Source: Dactylellina haptotyla
Taxonomy: Eukaryota > Ascomycota > Orbiliomycetes > Orbiliales > Orbiliaceae
NCBI GenBank assembly: GCA_031310005.1
Contig: CM062387.1
Location: 1,736,001-1,800,000, forward strand
Direction of reading: 5' to 3'
DNA: 64,000 nucleotides
Part shown: positions 24,001 to 37,379 of the stretch, in pieces
How the letters are laid out: each line of letters begins with the position of its first letter
Position numbering within the stretch: position 1 is the first letter of the stretch
Position numbers and translations under genes: made by a program
The notes under the pieces: model-generated
Seen by the model: the letters and a program-made list of their open reading frames with translations, nothing else
Databases searched by the model: none
Told to the model about the DNA's origin: nothing

Positions 24001-27000
24001 AATGGTTGGTATCCGGCCAGAGCCTGCAGTTTGGAATTTCTTAGGCGTTTTGGCCAGCTGCCATTGAACAGGGACGGGGAATGCTGCTTGCTTGGTTAAA
24101 GCCTAAGATATACTGTCTGCATCATGCATTCCGTGTGAAATTTATTTTTCAACTCACTTGGAGATTTGTGCCGTTCAACTATACTCTCGGCCGCCAGGTA
24201 GCTCCTAATGGTTGCGTTGAAGATTGCATGGGAAAGCTCACCAAATCAGCGATGGAAGCTCATGCATTGGTACCCCGGATTCTCTTTAGTTCAGCCGCAG
24301 CAGAAGAGGTGATAATGACTGGTTCGCTTGTTCAGTAGCACCAAGGTTGAAGGGGCTAGACTTTGTAACGGCAGGCTTCGCTCGCATTTTCTTTTTTGCA
24401 TATGAGCATCGCATCCGGGGAGCCATCAGGATGCGATGGGAATGGGAGGGCCGTGCGTTTCTCATTCCTACATTCGACATTCTTTCACAGAGTATCAAAT
24501 CGCCAAGTCAAGCAAACCAGCACAAACCTTAACCAGCAAACTCCATTGAAGGCCACAGTTTTCGTGATTGATTTTCTCTTCGCCATGCTGTTCGGCGGGT
24601 GGAGACGAGGTGCCTCGTATTCCCGTGCTGACTCTCTGCTACCCGACACAGTGGTGATTGGCCGGTTTCGAGGTACAACTTGTCCGTCACGACTGGGCAC
24701 TGTGCCGTATATGGTGGATAATTTTACGTCAATAATCGGGCTAATCACAATAATGATGGGCATTAGTAGGGTGTATTGCGACGAGAAGCCGTCCAAAGGT
24801 CCCACGCAAGGAACAACGTCCATTTGTGATATCAATTTAACTCTCGTCCGTATCTTCGCATCCCTTCCTGCATGAACACTTCACACCCACACTCCGGCAA
24901 TTATGTCGAAGGTAACCCGATCAAATGGGTTGAGAACATTTTTGCGGAGGGCATGAAGGTAAAATTTCCGAGTAGGGTATCTTTACCCCGAAGATTTCGA
25001 TCTGTGTCGAGCGCAACACTCGGTGTGCATCGAGATTTACAGCAGGAGTTTCCCATAATTTTTTTTAGCACGCTGGTTCGCTGCTGGACACCAGCCCACA
25101 ACGCGGACCAGGATACCTGATGATAAAAGGCCTCTCAAAATTAAGCCGCGCAGGGCTCCGTGTCGTGTGATTCGCTGAGACCAAGCTTTCTGTGGGGGTT
25201 GACAGGCCAATCAATCCATGAACATACCTGCTTTCGCATGCTCGGGGAAGACGGATCGATATCAAATGTGGAGCCATCGGTAATCAGGATGCCTGTCAAC
25301 GAATAGAAAAAACAAAATTCGCTATGTTTCATGGGGAGAGACATAAAGGAAACCTTACCTCGACGTCTTAGGCGATACTCGGATGGCTGTAGGTAGCTCA
25401 AGAGAGTCAGATGTAAGGAAGGCGATCGGCAGCAAGCGGGCATATATTTGCAAAGGTATATATCCTAAGGGCGTATTTGTGGCTCACTTCCCAGCCTCTA
25501 CCCGAGAAATAGGTGCTAAGTGCATGTCGGTCTAGTTTGAAGTAAATGTCATGTCACCTCGAGTCTGAACCCCAGAATCCGGCCCGGACCCGTGCTTGAG
25601 CCGGGACGGCCTCGTGCAAAACGAAACTAGTGCTCGTGCGGCATTAATACCATCTCGAGAGGCGCTAGTAGTGGAATCACGACCAACGGAATTAAGAAGA
25701 GCAGGCTAGTGGTTCCAGCGTGCACAACTGGCAGGTTGTAACACAAAAGGCTGCGAAGTTAGTCGTAGTGACAGAGAACGGGGCCAAATATTCAGAAAAA
25801 GAAAAAGTTGGGAAGGTATTAGAAAAGAAAACAAAAAAAAAGGCATTGGGTCGGTGCTGCGCAGGTATGATTACGAAATCCTAAGAGCCCCTGGTTCTCA
25901 GACACATTTGTTGATATTCTCCACAGTTGATGGATTCTCATAGCTCACTTCCACGAGGTGGTAGGGAATAGGGCACCGTGGCTAGCGAAAATTATGTGCC
26001 CGACCACACACCCTCTCAATAAATCATTCCTGCTAGCCTTGGATGGTTTGAGCTCAGAGAGTGCATGCATCAATGTTGGTTGCATACTTTATCGCTTTTC
26101 AATTGATTCGCTCTTCGCTCGCTGACATCCCGTATCAAGCAGCTAGCGTCCTGCGAGCAAATGCAGCTTGATAGTTAATGTGCTATTACAGATGGCTTTT
26201 GCGGCCCTAAAGAGTGGAAGTTAAAAAGAATGATCAGATGAAAAAAAAAAATCCCACCAATTTATTCCCAGGATCTAGTGAGAGTTTGGCAATTAACCGG
26301 ATTAGCAGGTGATCTTTCTCGTCTCTATCCGTCCGTCCCTTTAAGCGCCCATCGCCAGCTAGTTTGGTATGGTTGGTGGGGGGCGCTTTGCGGGTCTGCC
26401 TTTGGCAATCGACGCTAAGGAATGGCCAAAGAAAGGTTGATTCCTCCTTAGTTTTATTTTATTTTATTTTTTTCTCGTGACCTATTGAAAAACCTACTTT
26501 AGAAGAAGCCATCCACCCGAGACGTGTTGCGCAGGAACAAGGCCGTGTAAGGTACGGAACACCGTTAGCTCCTGCAATTGCAGATGCGAAGCTAGATGGC
26601 CTGCTCGAAAGGCTTTTGTGCCCCCAAAAGTCGCCACGCAGATGTCTGAGCGTTCAGCCTGAGGTTGTTCACAGTATTTCTTAATTTGGATCTAATATAG
26701 GTGGTTATATTTGGTTTTACTATTGAATCCTTCTGGGTGCCTTCGCTGGTCCACTTAGTTTGATACTAGCTACAAGCTTTACAGTCGGGGCTTTTAAAAC
26801 CATGACGCAAATGGGAAAGCCATCAACGAACCGTATCGGTCCCGCAAACCAACACGGAGACAGCCTGGTATCAAAGGAACGGAGATCAGAGAGATTCTCC
26901 TTGGGACGACGGAGACTCGTCAGCAGGTGGGTCTGGTCCTCGTCGATAGCTCTGGTAGAATTCGAACGCCTCAACGAGAGGTTAGACCTGAGCGTGGGCA

Positions 27001-27782
27001 AATCGAAAAAGGCCTCAGTAGACCCCCATTGCGATTCAATGCTGCAGCAAGGTCAAAGAAACTCGCCGGCAATTCCGAATGGGTCGCTTGAGGGTTAAGT
27101 GCCTGGATCAGACTTGGACGGTTGGCCAGTTCCATTGGATCGCTAAATCCAGCTATCCTGATGTGAAAATCCGGGGCAATACACCCTGTTGACAGTAGGG
27201 CGATACCACTGATTGATTCTCCCTCACCCTAACCCACTCTCTTTATTTCGCTTCCTGGGTGCCCGTCGGACAAGTCTCCGATATAGTAGTGTGCCGGAAG
27301 CCCGACAACAGTCCTGCAGTGCAGCGAACATATGTGCTGGTTTATTTATATTTTCTTGCCGTTGGGTGTTCAGCACAGCTGTCTACTTATCCTTGGCAAT
27401 GGAATGGAACCAGGCGGGAGGTTATGTTGTGGTGAGTGTTTGGAAGACACCATGGGTGGTAGTGGTGTGGTCAACCGACTGGGGAGAAACCTCTGATGCG
27501 TCCAAATTTAGGTACCTCATACCTTTGCCCGACGTTTCCCCCTCTGTGTCCATGCCCTGGGCTGCATCTTGAAAGTTGAGTTGAAACTCGACGTCTGGTG
27601 CAGGATGGGTATGCAAATCAGAAAGCATCCAAGATGTCATGATAAATATAACGAATGGAAGCCAACGAGGAAAGCCAGTAAATCGGCTCAGGGGTGTTCC
27701 TTGTTACAACCAGTTGGATCTACTGGTCAACCCGCTCAAGTCGACACTAAGCTGTTTCCATCACGAATCGAAAGGTCAACTC

Positions 27783-27800
27783 TTTTTTTTTTTTTTTTTT
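27783..27800. repeat. poly-T tract (T18)
   Basis: Uninterrupted run of about 18 T, followed by a pyrimidine-rich CCTCCC. Probably slippage-prone DNA. Confidence 0.85.
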
Positions 27801-29511
27801 CCTCCCTTAGTTTGACCGTTCGGGCGGGAGACACTAGATGGGTGCGATAACAGGAGGTACCACGATCTTTGTACAAGGTACCGTACACTTTGTCCTCGTG
27901 TCAGGATGTGTGTTCGAAGTCCCTTTTTTCTCGCGCACTGCTCTCGATCTTTCTCCGCCTCCTTTTTTGCCAGCCTGGCGGGCTGTCCTTGCATGACTGC
28001 CCAACGACGACTAGTAGTGACAATGGATCTTCAAATAAGGTTGAGCAAAAAGAAAAACAATTGGGAAACATTAAATTAATTTTTTAAAAAAAAGTTTAAA
28101 AAAATTAAAATGAAAAATTTAAGAAAACCGCAGAAATAATAACGATAAATGGAAAGCGCAATGAGAGGGTGTAGTTGTGTAATTCGATCCCCACATGCGA
28201 ATCAAATCCTTATTTTGTTCAAAGAATTTTTTGGGTCCTCCCATTTTTCTATTTTGTGATCAAAGGCTAGTACGGCAGGGTCAACAATGCGACTCCACGA
28301 TGTCAGAAACGGGACTAGTGTCGACACTATATCTCGACATTCTTAAATTACCAGAACACCTTGCCCCGGCAAAGCACCAAGACCACACCTGTAAGATAGA
28401 GAGCGAGCGGCCCGGCTCGTAGCTTTCGAAACCTGCCTGACTGGAAGAAGTCCAGTCGAAGACGCATGCTTTTCGACCAGCCAGCCGGCCTGCCAGCCAA
28501 ACAGCACACCAGCAACCTACATATTACAGCCAACCTTGAGTACTCCAGCCTACCTATATTATGTCCTCTGGCCTCCCTCCACGTTTAACTAGATGATCTC
28601 CTCTTCCCAAACCCCACAGGACTATTGTCTATCACCGATTTTTCTTTCCATCCCAAGCCTTGATCACATCCGCCCACCACCCACACACCGTCGATCTATC
28701 AACCTCCCCCTCGTACCTCTCCCCTTCCAACTAGCATCTCTTGCCCTAGCTAGCACCCATTTTATCCGCATATCCCAAGCTTGCGTGAATGTTACATTTT
28801 AGTGGCCGAAAACTCTTCTGCTCCCTCTGCGACTTCCGCTGAACCACTTCACAGACTTGTATCTCGTTTTGTTTTTCTTTTTTTCTTTCCCTTTTTTATA
28901 TAATTTTTTCTTCTTTCACAGCTTTCATTTTGATCTTTCTTCGCGTAGGAGGAGGATCCCCCAATAACCAGTGCCCAGAGCCTTCCGGCAACTTTCATCC
29001 GTTATGCAGGAAGACGACAGCACCAAGAGTTCGCAGCTTCAATTGAAGAAGCACCATAGCACCTAGCCAAGGGGCCTCTGCATAGAGGTCATTAAGAAAT
29101 AAAACAAGCGTCGCTTTTCGGGCTTTCACATCTGAGGATACCTTTGAACACTACTTACTCTCGACCCCAAACAACACATCTCACAACCATTTTACATAGC
29201 CGTAATACGTTAAAAAACGTATCCCGTATAGCAACCTGTAAGCCAGATTAACGTGCCACCAATTGGTTAGCGGCTAGTAGACTAGGAAACAAGCTAATGC
29301 GTGTATCATATAACGTTGCTTATTAAAAAAGGATATAGAATAACCCCGTCTTACTCTCTGCACATACCCGGCTTGTGCCCCGTCGTGGATTACCGAATAT
29401 AATTATCCACCTCCACCTCCCACCATTTAGCTATACCAGAAGCAAGAAATATACTTCGGCTCCAACTATCTTGAGAAAGTAGTACCTTTTAACCCAAAAA
29501 CTCTGCCCAGC

Positions 29512-29543
29512 CTCACTCTCTCACTCTCTCACTGTCTCATTCT
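29512..29543. repeat. 8-base tandem repeat in the 5' leader of the regulator gene
   Basis: Unit CTCACTCT, two perfect copies and two degenerate copies (CTCACTGT, CTCATTCT), 215-250 bases before the ATG at 29760. Confidence 0.75.
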
Positions 29544-29759
29544 CATCACCACTGCCTGTAACTACTGCCGCCTGTGCTAGTTTATAACTCCGGTTGTTGA
29601 ACTGCCTGCGCCGTACTACCACCCCACTGCAAGTGACGGAAGGCACCTTGCTGGTGCGGCTATTGGGTCGTTTCCACCAGTAACCCTTCATGATTCGTTA
29701 TTGACGAGCGCAATATTTATATCAGGCAATCAAGAGGATATCTTTTGGGCATAGAAGAA

Positions 29760-31752
29760 ATGTCACCGAGGACCGCCAAACCCCACGGATTGAGACTATC
29801 CATTTGCTCTACAACATGCTCGTCGAATGGAGACTACTCCGCAGGATCGGTGACACCATCATCGGCTACAACCTTTTCCATATCTCCAACTTCGTCACTA
29901 AACGTTAACCTACCGTTTTCAACATATTCTACCTCCGGCTACGCTGCGTCAAGTGGTGGTTCTGTGAAAGAGGAACCATGCACACCAGGCTTTCTCACGT
30001 CTAGTGACGAGAACGATGACACTGGAGACACAGCTGATACCGAAGCCTCTCCTCCTCATAATGAGGTTAAGCCCGAGCTAGGCTTAGAGGCCAAGCTGGA
30101 ACTCAAGACTGAAGACACGACCCCGACGTCTCTCATTCCACCACAGCCGATAAAAAGACCCCGTGGGCGGCCTCGCAAAAACCCACCGAACCCTCCCGAA
30201 CCTAAGACCAAGGTTGCGAAAGGCAGATCGAAGACTGGCTGCTTGACATGCAGGAAGCGTAAGAAGAAGTGTGATGAAGGCAAGCCCGAGTGTAAGTAGA
30301 TCATATTTCCCTTTTGTCTTCATTATATATTAAACTAATATGCATCCTTTCAGGCAACAATTGTGGGAAGAACGGGTACGTGTGTGAGGGATATAGCCCA
30401 AAGACATACTGGAGATCTGGAAGAGGTTTGTCCCCCCCAAATTACTTTTATGCCTCTATCAGATAAGCTTATTATGCTTGCATTTGTCGCTTTTAGACTC
30501 GAATCATCGGCTTTCAGCATTCCAACCCACCTTACCAGCACTTATCGAAGGCGTGGAATCGGATCTCGATCGGAAATTGTTGAACCATTTCGTAGTAACC
30601 GTCAGCTCTGTACTCTCACAGTTTGGCGATGAGAAGAATCCCTTTAAAGAGCTCTTGCTTCCACTCGCCATAGACAATAGTGGCCTCATGCATTCGATGC
30701 TATGCCTTGCCGCCTCTCACCTGGCCAAGACGGATCCCTCTGTTAGGAACGCCCAATATCATCATAAAGACCTTGCTATCAAGATATTAAAGCAAGGCAT
30801 CAACAGCCTGACCTTACAGGAGGGCTCTGTCATCGACGACTCCACAGTGGCTACCACTATAGTCCTCTGCCTCGAGGCTATCTGCGAAGGAGACAACACG
30901 GGCATGCACAGCCACCACATGCACGCTCTAAACATCGTCGCCAACAAAATGAACGAACGAGCGATAGCAAGGGATATCGAGCCACACGAAATGAAGTTTG
31001 CTCAGTTCTTTATTGAGTTCTTTCGCTATCATATTATCCTTGACGGTGTTACCAATATGGGTCGGCGACCAACGCTGGACCTGGGCGCTCTTGGGCATGG
31101 ACCAAGCCCAGCCCCGTTTATGCCAGTAGCGAATACCCAAATTATTTCCCAGCCTGATCTAGAGGAAATTAATGAAGCCGGTACGCTTATCGGGACTTTG
31201 AACGTTTTATTCACGAATATCCTCAATATCACCACTCTTAGGGACTTAATTAGAAAACGGAAGGCCGAAAGTATATACCCAACTATTGACGAAATGATGC
31301 TTAGCAAAGCTGTTGAGATTGATGAGCAAGTTCGATCTTGGAGGCCGACCCAAAGTCCCGCTCAACCTTGGAGATATTTCTACGGCATGCTTTACCAGCA
31401 GGTCACATGGATATATCTATACAGAACTGTTCAGCGTTCCGTTCCGGATCCTAAGATCCGCAATGCCGTCGACGAGGGCTTAAAGTGCCTCGCTGCCCTA
31501 CCTCCTGGTGTTTACAGCCATAGCGTCTTGTTGATGCCCGTCTTCCTTCTTGGTTGTGCTGCCTTCGATGTTGAGCAACAACCTGAGATCGCGAAGAAGC
31601 TAGATGAAATGAAGGCTGCCGGTCTACATAACGCCATCCATGCCCAGAAAGTTGTTGAGAAAATATGGCAGCTTATGGAGGAGGAAGATGAAACAAGTTG
31701 GGATTGGGAGAAGATTATACAAGATTTCGGCTATGATTTTCTTCTCTCTTAA
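29760..31752 (+). CDS. Zn2Cys6 transcription factor with AT-hook
   Basis: Three exons: 29760-30291, 30354-30425, 30497-31752 (619 aa). The N-terminus is Ser/Thr-rich with an acidic stretch (about 80-120, possible activation region). An AT-hook, KRPRGRPRK (132-140), precedes the binuclear zinc cluster, whose six cysteines (161, 164, 171, 178, 181, 188) fit CX2CX6CX6CX2CX6C. The intron after exon 1 splits the codon of the fourth cysteine. The rest (about 205-619) looks like a Fungal_trans_2-type regulatory domain: HFVVTVSSVLSQF, LLPLAIDNSGLMHSMLCLAASHLAK. It acts in the nucleus; targets are unknown and I do not assign a named orthologue. It sits alone behind an 11.7 kb desert, as developmental regulators often do. 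The first ATG is at 29760. Confidence 0.9.
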
Positions 31753-34728
31753 GGTTTCCATTAAGCATTTACAAAGCGAGTCGAACACCTGCAAACCTGA
31801 TACACTTTTCTAAGATGTAAATTATCTTAGCGGAAGTGCCAAACTAGTGCGTCTCCGATTCAAAGTGTAAAATTCTTTGTGCGCATATTTCCTTTAGTTA
31901 CTTTGCCTTGTCTTTTGCATCGATCCCCCAAAACAGAGCAGAGGTGGCGTTTGAGGCCGTTTTATTATACATCATTATACCTTCTAGTACCGCTTCATGA
32001 ACGTTTGACGATTCCAATTCTTTGTTTGTTTCTATATTTGTGCTCGTTTAGTTAGCCGCGTTCATTCCATTGTTAACTTTATCCTTCGGCCATAGTTGGT
32101 CGCAACGGGCGTATGTATTATTGCTAGTATCTTGGTTTCCTTTTCTTTATCTTTACCTTCATCGTCTATCCTTTCAAACCAAAAAAATCGGAGTTGGTGG
32201 TTTGGAGCATACAAATTGTTAGTTCTTTTGCACAGCACACGCCAGCGCATACCCGCACAGCAGAGCACAGCATTCTAAACTAAAAAATACAATTCTGACG
32301 GGTGTCCGAATACGAATTTCTTTCTTTTCCTTTTCTGCCTCTCCTTTTAGTCCTCCAAGTCTATCTTTCCTCGTTTTCGACTCAAAAGAACACAACACCC
32401 TATCAGATTGTCCGCATTTGATACATCGCGCCGGCAAAGATATCGTTTTTGGTTATCGATATACATAGTCGTGATATAATCTCTTCTCTATCGCACAATG
32501 CTCTATTATTATTCTTTCGGAGTTTGAATTTTCGATTTCATCTTGAAAATTTGGCGGCATCCAACACATTCAAAGAAGTCTGCATATATACCACGGGGAA
32601 GCATCAAAGTCACGATACAGAGGGACATGATACAGATCCATTATTATTCGTTATTTGCCAGCGCATTTTCGAGATCAGTTATATCCGCTCAAAGTCCCAA
32701 AATCGGCATTTACGAGAACGCACGTTATTGTATAAAAGATAGTAAAACAATATCCTCTGCATTAATATCTGTATAACCAATTAAAAGTTTTGAGGCTTGA
32801 ATTCTATTCGCGTCAACCATCTCCCCATTCGCTGAGATTGAGTTCTATTTCGTTGGATAGCCCAGATTTGAAGCCAGTGGAAATGAAATCGGCACCACGG
32901 GCTGACCTCGGCCCGATAAGCCCGATTCGTAGACCTTTCCTATATTCTTACACCATTGGAACAACATTTTTCCTTCACATCCCTCCACGAGAACGAAATC
33001 TCGATTCTGTGGTAACACAAATGCAACCCGCCGGCCTCGCTCGGTTGGATCGAAATCCTGGGCAGTCGATTTTCGATTGCAAGGTTCTCCGCACCGATTC
33101 TTTGCATTTGTCCCGTTGGCTGTGATGTCATCGTGGGCTATCGATGATGTCGAGCAACATTCTCTCTCCTTTGATTCTAAAGTTTTTTATATGCATGTGA
33201 GTAATGTGTTTTATCTGTGCATTGATGGATCCCCAACCCGCTCGAGTGGTTGCTCTGTTTCCAACACTAATCTCGCAGCCTTGAAATTGGAGAAAGTTGA
33301 GCTGACTATTCCGCATTCCGAAAACTAGCGGATTGCCCTCAGCTGATTTTAGCGTACGTTCATGCATGGATACGAGGTCCCAACTCTTTAGAAACTTGCT
33401 CAGCCCTTGTAAAAATTGGATTTTTCTTGCTGCACTTTGTTGGAGGGTGCATATACTTTTTCGCTAACATCTGTCCCACCTCCTTCCTCGATCATCCCTT
33501 CTCACCACAACAGGAACCCCACCAAGTGCCGCACAAAGGAATAGCAGGCACCAGGCTATCCCGGGGAGCAACTCACGAGCCAGCATTCCCGGAGGGATGC
33601 AGTTGGCTTCTGGTTGGCTTTAGAACTGTTTTTGTGGCTCTCCCTTGTCGGCAGGCCCCCTGGTTTAGGATGTCTTGCCATAATGGCGTTATCCGATATG
33701 GTTTTGCATGCGATTACGTCTAGAAAATTCGCCAGCTATCTCAAGATCCCGTAGACGAGGGGAAATAGGCTCAAGCCGTTTGTCCTGTTGGACATGTCTG
33801 AAAGCCTCAGGGATCAGTGCGGGGAAGCACAACCGTTTGCCGGAGCCGAGCTCTCCTCTCGTTAAGGCGCCTCCCTGGTCCATGTTGGGTCCGTCAGTTG
33901 TCAAAAAAAAACCTCCTGTGGACGCGCCTGTTTCTTGGGTTTGGAGGGGAAGAAAGAAGTGCACGGGAAGTATCTGTAGCCTATGGTTGTGCAGGAGTAC
34001 TTTCGATAAGCCAAATTTGACCCAATAACGGGTTCCATCTGTTCGTCGGAAACATCGTCGGGAACTTGCAAAAGCATCGTTCCTGATACTAGCTTTATCT
34101 AGTATGTCGAACCGAAAGGGAATGGGCTTTGGTTCCCGATAGGCGAGAAACGTTGGGTATCGATAAAAGTGGAGCTTCTTTTTCTTCTTTCAAATAGATC
34201 ACAACAAAGGAATGGTGAAAAAACCCCACTATCACAATTCAAGTAAAATAGGCCGAACGGACCATCTAATCTATCCACCTTCCTGCTTTGGGATGTTCGT
34301 TCCAAAGAGCATGTCCTTCACACGTGAATTTGTCCGTCGAGTCGAACCACTGCATTGGTAGCTCGTGTCATTCTCTGCCACTTGAGATAGACCATACCCT
34401 GCAGGGCCCGGATGGATGCAAAAAATTACAATTAGGCTTGAAGGCGACATAACCCTTCCTTCCTTGAGATTCCCATCACTCTCGACTGCATAGCCGCTGA
34501 AAAGTGACTTGCATAATAGGTTCTTAAGCATCAGCACCCATACACTCTGGAATATTGTTATTCCGTGAATGGTCGGTCGGGAGAGCCATACTGTTCTAGC
34601 CGGATTGATTCGATATCACAGTTGCATCCAACATTTACTCTCTTCAAAATAGCCCGCGGTACAATAGAACTATTGGCCGCTTTATTGACCATTCAGAATC
34701 ACGTTCGAATAAATTCAGAACAATCACC
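31753..34728. other. 3 kb intergenic stretch
   Basis: No protein-like frame. AT-rich 3' flank of the regulator (to about 32800), then mixed sequence. The last 100 bases are the likely leader of the amine oxidase gene (AACAATCACCATGCC). Confidence 0.5.
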
Positions 34729-37379
34729 ATGCCAGGCTCCAACACCCTTCCCGCCAAGGTTGAGCGGGTTTTCAACATTAAAGCTGAACGGGTCCTGCAT
34801 CCGTTCTCCCCTTTGACCGAGCAAGAAATCAAGACTGCAGCTGCATTGACCCGAAAGGAGCACCCGGACGTGGATCTTCATTTCAAATGCGTTACCCTGC
34901 GCGAACCCGAGAAGGAGGTTATGAAAAAATGGCTGACCGAAGCCGAGGATTCAAAGCCGAAGATTGTTCGGAAGGCTTTCGTTGTGTTTTATTTTAGGAG
35001 AACGGTACGCTCGATCGGATACCCTCATTTTTTTACAATATGTGCGAGAAAGCCCTACGAGAGAGACCTGACTCACTAGTACACTCACGCTGCATCATGC
35101 TGTCTCTGATGCAATGTGATTAATACAGCCCGACCTTTTCGAATACGTTATAAACTTAGCATCGGAGACGATCGAATCCAAGAACAAGCTCGACGGCTTT
35201 CATTCGTGCGCGGACGGGGAGGAAATTCTGCAGATTGAACAAGTCTGCCTTGAAGACGAAGGAGTCAAAGCTGAAATCGCGAAGCTTCAGCTGCCGGAAG
35301 GAACCGTCGTTCTGTAAGTCGCTAGATTTTTGTGAAATTGTCCGTATATGTACCTGTACAAATTGTGCGAATGTGCTTCCGTAAGCGCTGTCACTTTTTT
35401 CTGGTCGAAAACAAATATCTACGTAAGGGTATTCTGACAAATCTATTTCATGATTCTAGATCTGACCCCTGGATATACGGTAAGCGGCTTCGCAATTGGT
35501 ACATTCTTGACCTGCATATAAGCGCTGATAACTGGTCCATGTGATAGGTTCCGACGGAGTTGACGACGAACGAAAGCAATGGCAATGCTACCTTTACACC
35601 CGCCCGAAGGATAATGCCGATAGCAATCACTATGCGTCTCCAATTCCCATTTCCCCGGTCGTGGATGTCGCTACGATGAAGGTGGTCAGGATTGATAGAT
35701 TGCCACTCGGCGTCGATGACAAGATTGAAGAGCACAAGCCTTATGTGCCAAGCTTGAACGAATACCTACCTGAACACCAAGAACTCCGTACAGACCTAAA
35801 GCCTATCAACATTGTCCAGCCCGAGGGAGTCTCTTTCAGATTCTCTAAGAGCGGCGAGGAAATCGAATGGCAAAAATGGAAATTCCGTGTTGGTTTCAAC
35901 TACCGTGAGGGCATGGTGCTTTACAACGTTTCGTACGATGGGCGAGACTTATTCTATAGGCTGTCTTTATCGGACATGGCAATTCCGTATGCTGACCCGC
36001 GGAAGCCATATCACCGGAAACAAGCATTCGATTTGGGAGATGCAGGAGCAGGGTATGGATATCGCTTCCAAAAATCTGATTCGCCTAGGCTTCGGCATGC
36101 TAATGTGTAAATATTTGCAGAGTCATGGCGAACAACCTTAAACTGGGCTGCGACTGTCTTGGAACGATCGCATACCTCAGCTTCCCAGTAGCTGACGATA
36201 AGGGTGAGCCGATGGTCATGGAGAACTGTATCTGTGTTCACGAACAGGATGCGGGTATTCAGTTCAAGCACATGAACTATAGAACCGGTCGCTCTGTCTT
36301 GTCTCGTATGCGCGAGCTTGTTCTTCAGAGTATCATCACCGTAGCCAATTACGAATACATATTTGCGTTCATCTTCAACACTGCGGGTGAGCTATCGTAC
36401 GAGGTTCGAGCGACAGGAATCTTGTCCACCGCCCCGATAGACCAGAGCATTAAGGATTCTCCAAACTTCGGTACAATCGTCCACCCTGGTGTTCTAGCAC
36501 AGCACCACCAACACATCTTCTCCTTGAGAATTGATCCCGCGATCGACGGATTTGGGAATAAGGTCATCTATGAAGAAGCTCAGGCGATGGACCCCAAGGA
36601 TCCATCTAACCCCTTCGGTACTGGCTACTACATCTCCGAAACTTCTGTTGACACCGAAGCCGGGTTTCTGGAAGCCCCCCAAAATAACCGTGTATTCAAG
36701 ATCCAGAATCCCAAGAATCGCAACCCCATTAACAACAAGGCTGTCGGATATAAGATTCAAGCTCCACCATTCCAAAAACTGCTAGCATCAGAAGGCAGCT
36801 ATCATTTCAAACGTGCCGAGTTTGCAGACAAGGCAGTCTATGTGACTAAGTATAACGACTGGGAGTATTTTGCTGCTGGACAGTATACGAATCAAAGCAG
36901 AGGCGGCCATGGTGTTAGAGAGTGGTGCAAGAGAGAAACGAAATTGGATGTCGAGCAAGGTGATGATGTGGTCGTCTGGGTCCAGTTTGGCATCAACCAC
37001 ATTCCTCGAATTGAAGATTTGTGGGTCCTCTCAACTTCTCTTTGATATTTAGCGTCACTACTAATATTTTGTTTGAACGCTTAGTCCCGTTATGCCAGTG
37101 GAAACCGTTCGGGTTCATCTGAAGCCGGTTAATTTCTTCGACAAGAATCCAGCCCTGGATTTGCCTCCTTCGACGTAAGTGTTTACTCCAGTGATCATGC
37201 GAGGGTTGAGCGATCGATAAACTAATCCCAATTTTAGTCAAGAGATCAATAAATCAATTCTGGTTAGCGCGAATGGAGGTTCCCATCATCAAGGAGGTGG
37301 TGTTGAGGCGGATATTGGTGAAAATGGTCAGGTATCCAATGTTCACCCGGCCGAAAGTGCGGGTGCCTGTTGCAAATAG
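34729..37379 (+). CDS. copper amine oxidase (primary-amine oxidase, TPQ cofactor)
   Basis: Seven exons: 34729-35004, 35129-35313, 35460-35479, 35548-36052, 36121-37020, 37085-37174, 37238-37379 (705 aa); every junction keeps frame. Exon 3 is a 20-base micro-exon (SDPWIY) needed to join the N3 and catalytic domains. The enzyme oxidises primary amines to aldehydes, releasing H2O2 and ammonia. Key residues: Tyr406 in TVANYEY, the tyrosine converted to topaquinone; Asp322 in QAFDLGD, the catalytic base, 84 residues earlier, as in known enzymes; copper ligands His458 and His460 (HHQHIF) and His622 (INHIPRIED). No signal peptide, so cytosolic or peroxisomal; the C-terminus (GACCK) is not an obvious peroxisomal signal. 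Likely used for amine nitrogen. Both strands nearby are otherwise gene-free. Confidence 0.95.

Larger units (their letters stand above)
18085..29759. other. 11.7 kb gene desert upstream of the Zn2Cys6 regulator
   Basis: No protein-like frame: the longest open runs (about 150-160 codons near 20.0-20.4 and 24.4-24.9 kb) have random-looking composition and no motifs. Base composition looks close to that of the rest of the window, so it is not RIP-decayed repeat DNA. I see no terminal repeats, reverse transcriptase or transposase remnants. Simple tracts include (TTTTA)n near 26451-26470 and T18 at 27783-27800. From about 28560 to 28960 the plus strand is pyrimidine-rich, followed by a region of many short upstream frames, which suggests the core promoter and a long leader of the regulator. 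It may also contain a non-coding RNA. Confidence 0.6.

Noticed and set aside
19961-24875. Open frames of about 150-160 codons (19961-20422 minus, 24396-24875 plus) as genes
   Set aside because: Lengths are near what chance allows in 11.7 kb; no motifs, no splice-supported continuation, random-looking composition.
27850-27930. tRNA-like B box (TGTTCGAAGTCCC)
   Set aside because: No matching A box or cloverleaf can be drawn around it.
18085-29759. RIP-decayed transposon block as explanation of the desert
   Set aside because: Base composition is not AT-shifted, and no transposase, reverse transcriptase or terminal repeats are visible.
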